Shown here: positions 13,601-23,420 of the stretch, in pieces
Layout: each line of letters starts with the position of its first letter
Position numbering within the stretch: the first letter of the stretch is position 1
DNA from: Seiridium cupressi
Taxonomy: Eukaryota > Ascomycota > Sordariomycetes > Amphisphaeriales > Sporocadaceae
Assembly: GCA_036674765.1 (NCBI GenBank)
Contig: JARVKI010000064.1
Coordinates: forward strand, 124,001 to 188,000
DNA: 64,000 nucleotides
Direction: 5' to 3'
Position numbers and translations under genes: made by a program
The notes under the pieces: model-generated
What the model saw: only the letters and a program-made list of their open reading frames with translations
What the model was told of the DNA's origin: nothing
Database searches by the model: none

Positions 13601-14396
13601 TGTGCTTGGACAGAACGATCATTCCACCGGTCTTGCAGGGCCATCAGGGTCCGCTAGCATTACAGGATTCTCCGAACCTAGTCCGTCCCAGAGGCAAAAC
13701 AGTCTTGAAGGGGCGTCTGATCAGCATACGCCTGACTCGAATGATCATCTGCTACATCAAGGCAGCCCTGGAAGCACTCAAATGTCGAATGATGAGTACT
13801 ACCAGTCACTACAACCGATTGAGGAAGTATCCACCAACTCATCAAGTTATCGGCAAGGCTCCGTAGGAGTTCCTCCAGACGTTGACCCGGCTATGCATCA
13901 GATACAACAAGGACCGCCGCGCACGGTCAACTTACCACATGAACACACCTTCCACCCATCGGAATGGAGCAGTCCCTACAGTGTTCAAGCACCGGATACA
14001 GCTCATGGTCATCTTCTTGGTGTAGGGGCCGGTTGGAATGACACGGCCATGATTGACAATTATAGCGACCCGCTGTATTCACCCAACCACATATTCAACA
14101 TGGATTCTAATTCAATGGATCAGATGCTACATCGCATGGAATATGACATCAACATGGACTTGGACATGAACAAACCTCAAGGAGGAGCCCAACCACCCAT
14201 CCAGACGCCTGGATATTTCCCAATACAACATGCGATGGAAGGGCAACAGGCGCCTTTTATTCCTGTCATGGGTGGGGGCCGGGGACAAGCTGCTCCTTAT
14301 CCACACATGCTTCAGAACACCGAGGGACAGAACGGATATGCCCCAACTGGTCGACAAGCGGGTAACATACAAGGCCCACATTGGAACATGCATTGA
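10659..14396 (+). CDS. ankyrin-repeat protein with C-terminal zinc-finger-like region
   Basis: An uninterrupted single-exon frame of 1245 residues starts at the ATG at 10659 (context ACCAAAATG); the frame extends upstream only through non-ATG codons. Residues about 20-240 form a helical N-terminal region opening with a DLKSYQQHF segment. Residues about 290-470 hold ankyrin repeats, with typical GKTVLHRCL, GKTALYVACDVG and AQTPLYMACERGR consensus pieces. A long Ser/Pro-rich disordered linker follows. Around residues 807-870 a Cys/His cluster (CPFAKKDP, KQHLKRCH, CARCMEGF) resembles the degenerate C2H2-like module of many fungal ankyrin and HET-related proteins, followed by a WDTLFPG segment. 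The last 300 residues are Gln/Asn/Met-rich. Function is unknown; such proteins are usually scaffolds or nuclear regulators. Confidence 0.88.
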   Translation: MSSTPPRKIAQDDRSDEASSPNMAGSCASSSKPEPPTMVRSDIERMKTDLKSYQQHFVDACRNRKYKEAATCQRRIIDLRDNLSASVPFPLATRVEANLRQAVILLMCEDVDGADRSLFPDLGTLSQQRGLQHRGDTMAWGVLCAKVGFLYMRSTAKDDLEKAKDYLNRSLNSLVEVKPNPAEHLFAIAQCLADLYDFTTNDATSAEGMVEWLSQKTGLDTFRKIAVSKVSTVIDWCKSNGFSFDNQRFDVSAMEHAIKQNEPAQLETMLTFTERTHPSSTLPSRLLLTAAETRNLTISQLLFEHKANVDAVDEEGKTVLHRCLYCRDPAKEHGSKRDGSKIAGFFLSKNSRLLDKRDHSGKTALYVACDVGYVEMVSFLLGIEANANITENNAQTPLYMACERGRRQIVRCLLEKAKDLELDARGPGGQTPLIVAVQYAAAHAEGKSIVEQLLKKGADPSIEDNTGKTAVSYVGGIWASDLKSTLKNARNKSSDSASAQRIPDMVNLTIANSFDKSQKHSRPPSTRTSMLAKMWQPRVKSGASSLFSPSRTSLDTVSRPAASIFSNDISLSRRTSITAASSIGFADATLIPDNEAMMSGTAKGRPVAQKDGPGPLPSMGRGRFSDDAPDNRSMRSMDTGPRPSPTSRQNSEFNPHNQDDTQSQRHSGGLTPPQQSNSLLPIKARRDVHGTAGSIHSSTDSEYDTPSDSEEASYDGEHSPLEPRHHSLPVRSHPGRIAEHPAGNQGQQSGAFDGASSIPTPPSDQPGGTGSTKATSGLGNGSGSRGGKVRNAAQAPDAEQKRQVLLACPFAKKDPITYEHCHNYELKEIKHVKQHLKRCHLIVVCARCMEGFSNQDIFDQHIRAGGCEISDREPPEGMTIKQHEILKPRTNHKLSLEEQWFFIWDTLFPGRERPPTPYKDEFVNLTEFHKLMRDFRDRQIPTLAARLLNELGIATTLSHDQAVVILRRGMLEFASTLQQSGVLGQNDHSTGLAGPSGSASITGFSEPSPSQRQNSLEGASDQHTPDSNDHLLHQGSPGSTQMSNDEYYQSLQPIEEVSTNSSSYRQGSVGVPPDVDPAMHQIQQGPPRTVNLPHEHTFHPSEWSSPYSVQAPDTAHGHLLGVGAGWNDTAMIDNYSDPLYSPNHIFNMDSNSMDQMLHRMEYDINMDLDMNKPQGGAQPPIQTPGYFPIQHAMEGQQAPFIPVMGGGRGQAAPYPHMLQNTEGQNGYAPTGRQAGNIQGPHWNMH

Positions 14397-15014
14397 TGTA
14401 GGGTTATTGGCGACTCGAAAGTGGGAAAGGTTTGATTTTTGTTGGAAAGCAAGTGATACCCTCGTGCTGGATCTGGGAATCAGCCTTAGCGCTTGAGGGG
14501 CGTTTGGGAGTCCTTTTTGCACGATGCCTCCGCATTCCTACGAGTATAACGGCATAAACTTCATGAACAAATGACTGTAGCTAAAAACATCATGTTTATC
14601 AGTCGTTATGGTAGTCGTATGTTGTTGGGATGTCTAGTCTACTTGAACTCTACTGCACACTATCTTGGCTAGTCCTTAGGATACCTGTAGAAGCCATTTG
14701 AGAGAAGAGTCACATATGTAAAGAACTCAACACTCAATATACCAATCCACGGCGACCAGCAGGAGCTAGTTACATGCAGTGGAACTTGAAAGGCTTCTGG
14801 CGTTCTTCAGTACTATAGATTAACTATGACAGTGGTCCCAGCCATCTGCTGAACCCCACAGTCACACTCCAGCGCAGTGGGTTTATCGATAACGATAACT
14901 GAGAAAATAAGTCAACCAGAGAGGCAAACACGCCTCTTCAGCTTATCGCTTCTTCCAACTCTGAGCAAACACTCAAGGCACCGAAATATAGAGCGCCGCT
15001 TTTCAACTCATATC
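14397..15014. other. intergenic, tandem genes
   Basis: This carries the 3' flank of the ankyrin gene and the promoter and leader of RRP36. No frame or repeat of note. Confidence 0.6.
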
Positions 15015-15977
15015 ATGAATCGATCACAACCAGCAAAACGCAAATTCCCCTTTGCAGGCTTGCAGAGAAGAGTGCGAGCAAGAAAAGAAGAGCCGGAACC
15101 CGATTTTGGAGAAGACTACGATAGCCAATCGTCACAAGGAGAGAACAACGACGATGACGATCGAGAAGCCTCGGAAGCCAGCGACAACCCACAGTCGGGA
15201 TCCGAAGCCGAAGAAGCCGAGCAGTCAGAAGACGACGATGAGCCCGCGAACCGCTCGCTAGTAGCATCACAGATCTCCTTCGGCGCCCTCGCCAAAGCCC
15301 AAGCCACCCTCCCTGGCGGACGCAAGAAACACCAGGGCGGCGGTGACGGTTCCGAGCCCAACTCAGACGATGACGACGACGATTCAGAGCCCGAGGAGTT
15401 CGACCGGAATGGCATAAGCAAACCCAAGCGCGTCGCCGGCCGGGCGCATAAGCACGCCCCCGCCGAGATGACGTCGAAGCGCCCCGTGACCCGCCGGCGG
15501 CAAGTCGTCGAGGTCAACAAGCGACAGGCACGCGACCCGCGCTTCGGGCCCCCCGTGGGCGGCGGTGCTGAGGCGGAGCACGATCAGGACATGGTGCGGC
15601 GGAACTACTCGTTCCTGAACACATACCGCGACAGCGAGATGTCGGCGCTGCGCACCAGGGTCAAGAAGACCAAGGACCCGTTCGAGAAGCAGAGGCTCGA
15701 GCGGGAGCTCATGAGCATGCAGAGCCGGAAGCAGGCGCAGGAGCGCAAGGATGCCGCGCGCAAGGTCGTCGAAGAGCACAGGAAGCAGGAGAAGGAGCTC
15801 GTCAAGCAGGGCAAGAACCCGTTCTACCTCAAGAAGAGCGAGCAGAAGAAGCGGGTCCTGGTCGAGCGCTTCCAGGGCATGAAGAAGAGGCAGGTTGACA
15901 AGGCTATTGTGCGGAAGAGGAAGAAGGAGACTGCCAAGGAGAAGAAGGAATTGCCGATGGAGAGACGGGCGAGGTGA
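15015..15977 (+). CDS. RRP36: rRNA biogenesis protein RRP36
   Basis: A single-exon frame of 320 residues starts at the ATG at 15015; the frame upstream opens only at a non-ATG codon. The N-terminal half is strongly acidic and low-complexity (runs of D, E, S). The C-terminal half is the RRP36 domain: RDPRFG, then RRNYSFLNTYRDSEM, a long Lys/Arg/Glu helix, KQGKNPFYLKKSEQKK and a basic end. RRP36 is a nucleolar component of the SSU processome needed for early 35S pre-rRNA cleavages at A0, A1 and A2. The gene is GC-rich relative to its surroundings, with strong C/G third positions. It is convergent with COQ8, with 191 bases between the stop codons. UTP13, another SSU processome gene, lies about 19 kb away. 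Confidence 0.93.
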   Translation: MNRSQPAKRKFPFAGLQRRVRARKEEPEPDFGEDYDSQSSQGENNDDDDREASEASDNPQSGSEAEEAEQSEDDDEPANRSLVASQISFGALAKAQATLPGGRKKHQGGGDGSEPNSDDDDDDSEPEEFDRNGISKPKRVAGRAHKHAPAEMTSKRPVTRRRQVVEVNKRQARDPRFGPPVGGGAEAEHDQDMVRRNYSFLNTYRDSEMSALRTRVKKTKDPFEKQRLERELMSMQSRKQAQERKDAARKVVEEHRKQEKELVKQGKNPFYLKKSEQKKRVLVERFQGMKKRQVDKAIVRKRKKETAKEKKELPMERRAR

Positions 15978-16168
15978 TCACAGTCAAGTTCAAGAGACAT
16001 TTGGACGATCGGCTTGACAGCTATTTGACTCCACGGGAATCAACCCAGGAAATAGTCTACAATTTTTATGATACCATGAGGCTCTGATATGTCTGTCTAT
16101 GCTATAATTTTCCGTATTTTACAAAGTGGTGATACAGTCCATCAAACCCTTCTGAAGTGTTGTACGTA

Positions 16169-18517
16169 TTACCTCTCAACTTCCAAAGCCGTCTTCTGCA
16201 ATGCTTTCTCGAACAACTCCTTGCACCTGACCTTGCTGCCCAGCCTGGCGCAGAGCAAGAAAGCACCGCTCAGCTTGCGGTGCAGACTATATGTCTCCTC
16301 TGGCGGTGGCGCCAGCCTCTCCCGGATCATAACGGGAATCAACGCCTTCACCCTCTCCGTAATTGTCTGGTCCTTGAAATCGTACACATCCGGCGCACTC
16401 TGCAAGAACGGTTCGGCGAGAGTTAGGACACTAGCCAGGTGAGCGTCGACCATAACTCGACTTTCATGCCCCGTCAAGTATCCGAGCTTCTCACTCAAGT
16501 CTTTGACGGTATCGCGATCTGTTCTGGACGCAGCGGCTAGGAGATTGACGTATTGTGTGACGAATTCGTCGGGGTACTCCCTCGATGCGCCGAAGTCAAG
16601 AAGTTCCAGTTTCTGTGTCTGAGCGTTGTACAGGAAGTTCGTCCAGTTCGGGTCTGTCTGCATGAATTTGAACTCGGTGATCTCCCTCAAGCATAGCCTC
16701 AAGACCTGCGTTCCGATCCAGTCACGCTGTTCCTGGGTGAAGGACGTCACCCTCGTCACGCCGATGCCCTCCATAAATTCCATGGTCAGAACCTGCTTGC
16801 CGCAGGCTTCGGGATACATCTTGGGGACCACGAAGACGTCCTCTTCGCCCTTCAGCAGCTCGCGGTATCGCTGCCCGCATTCGGCCTCGCGCACGTAGTC
16901 ACATTCCCAGCCGAGCTCGACTCGCGCGTTGTCAATGGTCTTGTTCAGGTACAGACCACGGGGCAGCATCTTGGTGGCCATCAAAAGCATCGACAAGTTG
17001 TCCAGGTCCGAGTTGATGGAGTCGGCGACACCGGGGAACTGAATCTTGACGGCTACCTTCTCGCCAGACTTCAGAGTTGCGCGATGGACTTGGCCGATCG
17101 AGGCCGCAGCAATGGGTTTTTCTTCAAAGTCAGAGAAGAGATCCCGCCATTCTGCCCCTAGATTGGTTGTCAGGACGCGGTCCCGCTGCCATGCGGGCAT
17201 GTAGTCAGCGCGATCCTGCACTCGTTGCAGGACCTCCTGGATGGGCGCAGGTAGCATCTTGGAGTCCTGGAATGACATTATCTGCCCTAGCTTCAATGCC
17301 GCGCCGCGCATTTGCGATAGCTTGGCTACGAGGCGCTCCATGTTGCCGGGGCTTAGCATGACGGACCCCTGGTTAGAACCACCACCGCCGAAGCCGCGGC
17401 TGACTCCTTCGCTGATAGCACCTCCTAGCATACCTGCGGCAAGGCTTCCGTAGTTCCACATTCGGCCAAGGCGTGAGGATGGTACTTTGGACTCACGCAG
17501 AACATAAGCTGCCTTCGAGGAGTCCGTGGTCGAGGCAACTGGGGCAGTCTCTGCTTCAGGAGTGGGGGTTGCCTCAGCTTGGACTAGCACTTCTTTCGCC
17601 ATCTCGGTGTGCTCCTGCTCTGCGCCTTGGCCTTTGGGCTGCGGGATCTCTTCTGCCTTTGGCGCGTCCAATGAACTGTCCATGAAGATTGCTGTATCCT
17701 CCTTTGGTGTGACTGGCTCTGTAGATACTCTAGCTTCAGCCCTCAATGATTCCGAGGCGCTCTCAAGTGGTCTGGCATCCTCCTTCACGACCCATTCTTC
17801 CCCCTTGGGCGCCACGGTCTTAGACGGTGTCGGAGACGTTGGTTTCTCTTCCTTCTTGTCATGGCCGAAATCCTTGAACCAACTTGGCTTTGGTGGCGGC
17901 GCAGTGGGCCGTATCTTTCCTAGATAGTCCTTCTGCTGGTCTAAGATCGAAGCCCCGCGATTGGTGTGGAAGATGTTGACGTCCACCTCTGGCGGTGTGT
18001 CATCCTCGACCGTTGATGGCTTAGGTGGTGTTGGGGTGACGCTGCTCTTTGCCGACTCATTTATGCTTGCATGAAACGCAGCATCATCAGCATTCGCAGG
18101 TTGAAAGCCGGGTCGTCCCTGGTCTGACTGTGTGAGTGGGACTTCCGGTACGGGCTGCTTTGCCGACCCTCGGGCAAGCTCTCTATATATCTCACTCCGT
18201 TCTGATAATGGTGTCTTATGGATGGGATTTGAAGAGACAGATTCGAATCCTGGGGGCTGAACTCCAACTGCTTCGGCGTTTATTGCCGACCCCTGTGACG
18301 TGGTGGTGACATCTGGCTGCTCTGGCGATGTGCGCGCAACCGGCGCTCCGGGATGCCACTGGCCCTGGACATTGTGTCCTTTCCATGATCTCACGATACT
18401 TGAAGTCTTGCCATATTGGTCCAACTGTCTCCCGCGCAGCTCCAAGTGTCTCGACGCGACGGATCTAGAAGCTTTGGCAACAGTTGCCAAATCGATCAAG
18501 AGATCCGCATACCTCAT
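16169..18517 (-). CDS. COQ8: ABC1/ADCK atypical kinase COQ8 (ubiquinone biosynthesis)
   Basis: A single-exon frame of 782 residues starts at the ATG at 18517. Residues about 1-330 are a low-complexity, probably partly mitochondrial-targeting region, longer than in yeast Coq8. The UbiB/ABC1 core follows with its signature pieces: ALKLGQIMS (KxGQ motif), AAASIGQVHRA (Ala-rich loop replacing the Gly-rich loop), VAVKIQFPG (ATP-site Lys), ECDYVREAE (ExD), QTDPNWTNF (catalytic loop) and LLDFGASREY (DFG). COQ8 acts on the matrix side of the inner mitochondrial membrane, where its ATPase activity supports the complex of CoQ biosynthesis enzymes. All motifs are intact. The start lies only 240 bases from the next upstream gene's stop, so its promoter is short or overlaps that 3' UTR. 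Confidence 0.95.
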   Translation of the reverse strand: MRYADLLIDLATVAKASRSVASRHLELRGRQLDQYGKTSSIVRSWKGHNVQGQWHPGAPVARTSPEQPDVTTTSQGSAINAEAVGVQPPGFESVSSNPIHKTPLSERSEIYRELARGSAKQPVPEVPLTQSDQGRPGFQPANADDAAFHASINESAKSSVTPTPPKPSTVEDDTPPEVDVNIFHTNRGASILDQQKDYLGKIRPTAPPPKPSWFKDFGHDKKEEKPTSPTPSKTVAPKGEEWVVKEDARPLESASESLRAEARVSTEPVTPKEDTAIFMDSSLDAPKAEEIPQPKGQGAEQEHTEMAKEVLVQAEATPTPEAETAPVASTTDSSKAAYVLRESKVPSSRLGRMWNYGSLAAGMLGGAISEGVSRGFGGGGSNQGSVMLSPGNMERLVAKLSQMRGAALKLGQIMSFQDSKMLPAPIQEVLQRVQDRADYMPAWQRDRVLTTNLGAEWRDLFSDFEEKPIAAASIGQVHRATLKSGEKVAVKIQFPGVADSINSDLDNLSMLLMATKMLPRGLYLNKTIDNARVELGWECDYVREAECGQRYRELLKGEEDVFVVPKMYPEACGKQVLTMEFMEGIGVTRVTSFTQEQRDWIGTQVLRLCLREITEFKFMQTDPNWTNFLYNAQTQKLELLDFGASREYPDEFVTQYVNLLAAASRTDRDTVKDLSEKLGYLTGHESRVMVDAHLASVLTLAEPFLQSAPDVYDFKDQTITERVKALIPVMIRERLAPPPEETYSLHRKLSGAFLLCARLGSKVRCKELFEKALQKTALEVER

Positions 18518-18756
18518 GGCCGCAATTACTGATCAGATCAATGCATTGATCTCATCTCATAACGTACTGACTCGGGCTTGGGCTAAGCAACAAAAAATAG
18601 CTCGAACTCGAAAGCGCCAGTCTTGCAATGGAATACTGATATCATCATTCAGAGAGCCCCGGTGGAAATTTGAAGATCCAGCCGCAGCTGACGCCGATTG
18701 GCTGTCGGTCCGCAGAAGTGGAGCATCTTCTTCGAGGACCCGACCGCTCTTCGTTT

Positions 18757-19746
18757 CTAATTATTTACCTGTCGTTCGCGTCGAGACTCGAAGCACTGAG
18801 AGGCCTTATTCTCTTCATCTTCATTGCGAGCCATACATGAGTGCCAACGGAGGTCGTCGCATGTCGGTATCCAGCTTGATATCTTTGCCATGACTGAATC
18901 ATTCAGTTCCCAAAAAAGAACACCATGACCGCCTTTTGGAGCGACATAGTCTTTGTATTCAGCGGATTTGAGATCGCTGAAGATATCCAGAAAGGCATGA
19001 ACCATCTCGTGGACGAGTGTGCCAATGAAGTCGCCCAGCCTGAATGGCCCAGTGGTGCCGCCGCGGAGCGGGCCCTGCTTTGCCAAGACAATCCGGAGCT
19101 CATAGATTCTGAACTCGCCGTATAGTAAACCAGCCTCTTTTATACACTTGTTGCTTTCTCTTAGAGTTCCCTCCTCCAAATGGAGACTGACTAGCGGATT
19201 GTGTTCCTGGCCTGGCGAGAGTGTTTCCCTTTGACTAGTCAACATCCCGAAGAAGAATATGCTGTCAATCATCACCATGTATCTCCGTAACATGGATTCG
19301 ACAGCTTTTGCGCGCATGTTCTGCAAGTTCTTGTTGACTTCCAAATTATACTTCTCAATAAGTTTGGTAATGGAGGGTGCATCTCTCCGTGCAAGCTTGG
19401 AAAGCGACTCACTCAAATCGACCAATCGTCGAGGCCCATGCTGCAACTCTCGAAATTCCTGTATCTTGGGATTCCCGTCGCGGGAATATGATTGTCTGCA
19501 ATGATCAGAGCGGTGCTTCAGGACTCTGACTACGTGCTCTTCATCACGGATTCCGGCAACAGTGATTGGCAGTGACTCACCTTGCTGAGACTCAGGAACC
19601 ATGCCGATTCGGCGATCGCTCCTATGGCTTTCTGTTTGTGAGAATGACGTTTCTGTGGATGTGAAGCACCTTTCATCCTTCGCAATGGGAGTGGTTGCGG
19701 AAGTTCGTTGGTGTGTGGCTGATTGCATATTTACTTGATGGGTCAT
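18757..19746 (-). CDS. SprT-like zinc metalloprotease-domain protein
   Basis: A single-exon frame of 329 residues starts at the ATG at 19746. The first 190 residues are polar with no clear domain. The C-terminal part has the SprT-like core: a strand reading FRIYELRIVL, then TLVHEMVHAFLD, which contains HEMVH (HExxH zinc-binding motif), and about 30 residues later GGHG, which supplies the third ligand region. SprT/Spartan proteases cleave DNA-protein crosslinks. This one lacks the C-terminal zinc ribbon and PCNA- or ubiquitin-binding motifs of Spartan, so it belongs with the short, fungus-specific SprT-like proteins of unknown substrate. Same strand as COQ8 and upstream of it. Confidence 0.8.
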   Translation of the reverse strand: MTHQVNMQSATHQRTSATTPIAKDERCFTSTETSFSQTESHRSDRRIGMVPESQQGESLPITVAGIRDEEHVVRVLKHRSDHCRQSYSRDGNPKIQEFRELQHGPRRLVDLSESLSKLARRDAPSITKLIEKYNLEVNKNLQNMRAKAVESMLRRYMVMIDSIFFFGMLTSQRETLSPGQEHNPLVSLHLEEGTLRESNKCIKEAGLLYGEFRIYELRIVLAKQGPLRGGTTGPFRLGDFIGTLVHEMVHAFLDIFSDLKSAEYKDYVAPKGGHGVLFWELNDSVMAKISSWIPTCDDLRWHSCMARNEDEENKASQCFESRRERQVNN

Positions 19747-21682
19747 ACGGAGGTAGTATCGTCAGGTTGGTATGGTACGTTTGAGGCTCTAACTTATAAG
19801 AAATGGTAGGTTTATATACGCAATGCAATAAGTGCAAATGATAATAGGGTCCAAGGAATATATGTCTCTTTTTACTCAGTGCACAACTTCCTTGTGTTCG
19901 CGGATATTATATTCAAACTATGGCAATATGTCTTAACAGCCAGATCGTCTAACAAAGCCAAATGCTGAAGAATAGCACAAGGAAGAGATCTCTCGATAGT
20001 GTTGTCCTAGGCTTAATCAACCGTCAAAAATTAATTACTGCATCTGTTCTACATATTCACTACTCGCCGGTAAGTGGAATTTCTTATTACAGAATTCCCT
20101 TCGAGGTTTAGTAACAATGCGATGCATTGTCTGTTTTACTTAATATACACCACTACTATCTTTTTAGTAGAAAAAGTCTTATACTTGGGCGATTTTACTG
20201 CTGTCAATGTGAGGTGCTTCCGATTTAACCATTCGTGCTGAAAATCGTTTTTATGGCCTGGCGTGCAGTTGCGGAAGGTTAGAATTTGCATTCATTCCAT
20301 TCATATATTCACGAGATTATGTGGATACTTGAATGAGATGGTGCAAATATCTACGTGTCATGATTTACGAAATCGTTGTCACTAGTCATAGGCAATTTGA
20401 TGTTCGTTTTCTAACTAGTGGCTCCTATATCCATTATTCACAATATTCTTCAGTGTGCTTTATTTGTATATTCTATTTCTCTATGCATCACGATTTATTA
20501 ACGATTTATGCTCATCGAACAGCCCTCGCGGCTCATATATGATGCCATATGCCACACTTACATCAATATCCAAGAAGGAGATCGCAGCGCCATGGATTGT
20601 ATCAACCAACGACTTCGGGCGATATAGTGATAATATTGAAATGGTGGGTCTCTCACGACCCCCGCAGTGTGGATGGTTAGCCATAGCCAAAGCGGAACCA
20701 CGTTTCTTGCTTCCGAGCACCGCGACCAACAGGTAGAGTCGGCTAGAGCACTGTTTTCTTTTGCTAGATAAGGCACTGAAATACACTACTTCTGTTCATT
20801 ATCTGCTGGAAGGTCTCTTACTAAACCGCCAATACAAGTATCACTTCTAGCGTGTCCCTAATGTATTTCTAATTCGGCCCTCTTCACTTCAGCGGCCATG
20901 CCGGAGCATTCCGGGTTCCATTCAGCAACGATATTGATTATGAGCCGGTAAATAGACCACCATAAGATCTCCATGGTCATTATCGGGGCATACACAAAGT
21001 TCATGTATCACGTTGGATGATCCAAGCTTCTTCGCCACATGGTTCCGAAGCAGTCCTTATAGATCGAATTATTGGAGTATACTGGGAGGTGCGCGACGTT
21101 GTTTTGTTGAAAAGTCTCCGCCAACCCTAGCATCCTCGCCAAGAAGAAAGCGAGGGGTAAACTGCCCTGGTCCTTTGTCTATCTTTGACGACTTCAAGAA
21201 GCTCAAGCCTCGAACAGGATTGCACAGGAGGACATGAGCATAGAGATAAACATAGAGTGATTTTAAGGGAAGGTCGTGGTGATAGGTTACACAACACCAC
21301 GACTTCTTGGGACATCTTGCATGAATGGTTGGAAGTGATGTGCACTAGAGACGCAGCGTTGACCTGATTGGCGTCTATTAGGGTAAGTAAGAGCATTCTA
21401 GACTGCTGGCAACTCAAAGTAGAGCGACGAGACGAAATCTAGCCAGTAACAAAGAATTGTCTCTGATAGGTAGAAGCGATGTCCATAGGGGCTAGACAGG
21501 TCTTTAAGGAGTGTCTGCACCATCATTCACAGCCGTAAAAATCATGAGTGTAGTGAATGTAAGACATCCAGTCCCTATAAATAGCTATTATCTCCTCGTT
21601 TACTGCTTTATTCTTCCTTTCACACCTCAAGTCCACACCTAACAGCAAAGACCAAGGATATCACACAGAATCATTCATCAAA
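19747..21682. other. AT-rich intergenic stretch
   Basis: Noticeably richer in A and T than the flanking genes, especially 19800-20560, with only short chance frames. The last 110 bases contain the TATA box and pyrimidine-rich leader of the secreted-protein gene. AT-richness could reflect old repeat-induced mutation, but no recognisable transposon remains. Confidence 0.5.
21576..21583 (+). promoter_or_regulatory. TATA box of the secreted-protein gene
   Basis: TATAAATA lies about 107 bases before the ATG and is followed by a CT-rich leader, the usual layout of highly expressed fungal genes. Confidence 0.6.
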
Positions 21683-22215
21683 ATGACTTTCCTCAAGATT
21701 AGCAGCCTCATGACACTCATGGCCTTGGCTTCGCCTACTTTTGCCGGCCTCCCCTACACTTTTGACTTCAAGGTCTACAAAGATCTTCCCCAAAAGGGCC
21801 TCACACAGATCGGCTGCATCAATGGTGCTGGAAACTTCATTACAAATAGCCAGTACTGCCTTCCGTTCCATGCAAACACTAGCATGAACCCGACTACCAT
21901 CGTTGGTTTCTACAAATGCGATGGTAGAAGCGGTACGCTCAATTGCTCCGATCCTCTGAGCACCGGCGTTGCTCTGTTCGGGGTAAGTTACCGGCTTCAG
22001 GACTTTCCTACAGGCTTACGATGTTGTGCTTTGAAACGTGCTAATAAATATTGCGCTTCTAGATTTCCGGGGCGGACCTGACCTACAATGGCTCGACCAC
22101 TTTTCATCAAGACCAGTGGCCACTCTCCGACGATGATACAGTTGGCGTGCCTACCATGATTGGAGAGGGCTCGAATGGCACGCTCTTGTTGCAAGTCCAT
22201 TCTGTCAGCGGATGA
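21683..22215 (+). CDS. small secreted cysteine-containing protein
   Basis: Two exons (21683-21982 and 22063-22215) with an 80-base intron (GTAAGT donor, GCTAAT-like branch site, CTAG acceptor) give 150 residues. Residues 1-20 are a signal peptide with a hydrophobic core ending at a TFAG-type cleavage site. The mature part has four cysteines, all in exon 1 (QIGC, QYC, YKC, LNC), room for two disulfides, and several N-glycosylation sequons (NTS, NCS, NGS, NGT). I recognise no family. Size, signal peptide, cysteines, a strong TATA box and isolation in gene-poor AT-rich DNA are typical of candidate effectors or cell-surface proteins, but that role is inference. Confidence 0.8.
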
Positions 22216-23420
22216 TTCTAAGGGAGCAAGCTCCGGTCGACGGGGGTGGGCAAGGTGTAATTGAGGTTACACTACTACTTCGTAACTTGGCTTAGACAAG
22301 GACTAATAAAAACCAAATAAACCCAATTCCGTTTAGCAAGTCAAAATTTTACTCGATTTTCCAATTGCTGATTGTTAAATTTATTTTATTAATACTAATG
22401 GCTCTGAGTCTACGATAGAGGCACGATTATAGTCTCAATAGTGCTTGGAAGTGTATAGCTGCCCTACCAATCAATAACCGCAGCTTGGGGGCACAAACCA
22501 TCCCGATGACCTACCCTAGCTAAGGCCGAACATCGATGCTAACCAGGGAAGGCATTGAGATTGTGAGTGAATACTCAAAGCCAAATCAATTCATTCCTGC
22601 TTTGCATGATTTCCCCAAGCCACTCCTCTGATTGAACACACATCGCAACTGTGCTGGGGAAGAAACCATCAAACTGCAACAAACATGGCTCAAGAGGAAA
22701 CAACCCCGGAAGCGTAAGTAGATTTTGGGTGACGTTCACTGTGCAGAGGCAGACTGATGGATGGATGCTAAAACCATATCTTGGTTCAATGTAAACGCGT
22801 AAGCATTCATTTTGACCATAATGGACTTGATTGGCCGGTTCGTAAAATCTCAGGTACGTCCACAATGGAGTGACTTAGTATAATGTAGTTAGATGAAATG
22901 TTCACCTAGGTTAGTGGATCTGGTTGTTACGTGTGGGGTCGTGCTACACAAGCGATGCACTTCACGCAATATTGACATTCTGCATCGTCAATTTATAGCT
23001 GACCTGGCTCTGCTTAATTGCTCCCGTCGCCTCGGCTATCACGTGAGGTTTGTCGGTTTGATCAGGAGAGTTGCGCCTTGGAATCTTGGCTTGCACAAGT
23101 CCACCGTGTGGGCATGTCCTACCCCGTGGCGACGCTAAAGTCCTCTCTCGTCGCGCCCCGCATAACATCCACGGGCGGTCGCCATTTCGCCTTTATACCG
23201 AGGGATCGGCGCCTGGTCGACGAAGATACCAGTCTATTCGAGGAGGTCTGTTGCCACCTTAAGTGGCATATAGAGAAGGCGAAACACATTGATAACATGT
23301 CAGATAAATGCCGAATGCATTGGCATTTAGTCAATAAAGCCGTGCGAGGAGACCTGAACATTGCTCAACCTTGAGAAAATCTGTATCCCTGTGGACAGCT
23401 GTCGGCAAAGTAAGGATATC
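22216..23420. other. intergenic stretch
   Basis: Between the secreted-protein gene and the dehydrogenase. It holds only short frames on both strands with no motif. I see no repeat or RNA gene. Confidence 0.45.

Noticed and set aside
15384..15779. 131-codon minus frame inside RRP36
   Set aside because: Antisense shadow of GC-rich Lys/Glu codons.
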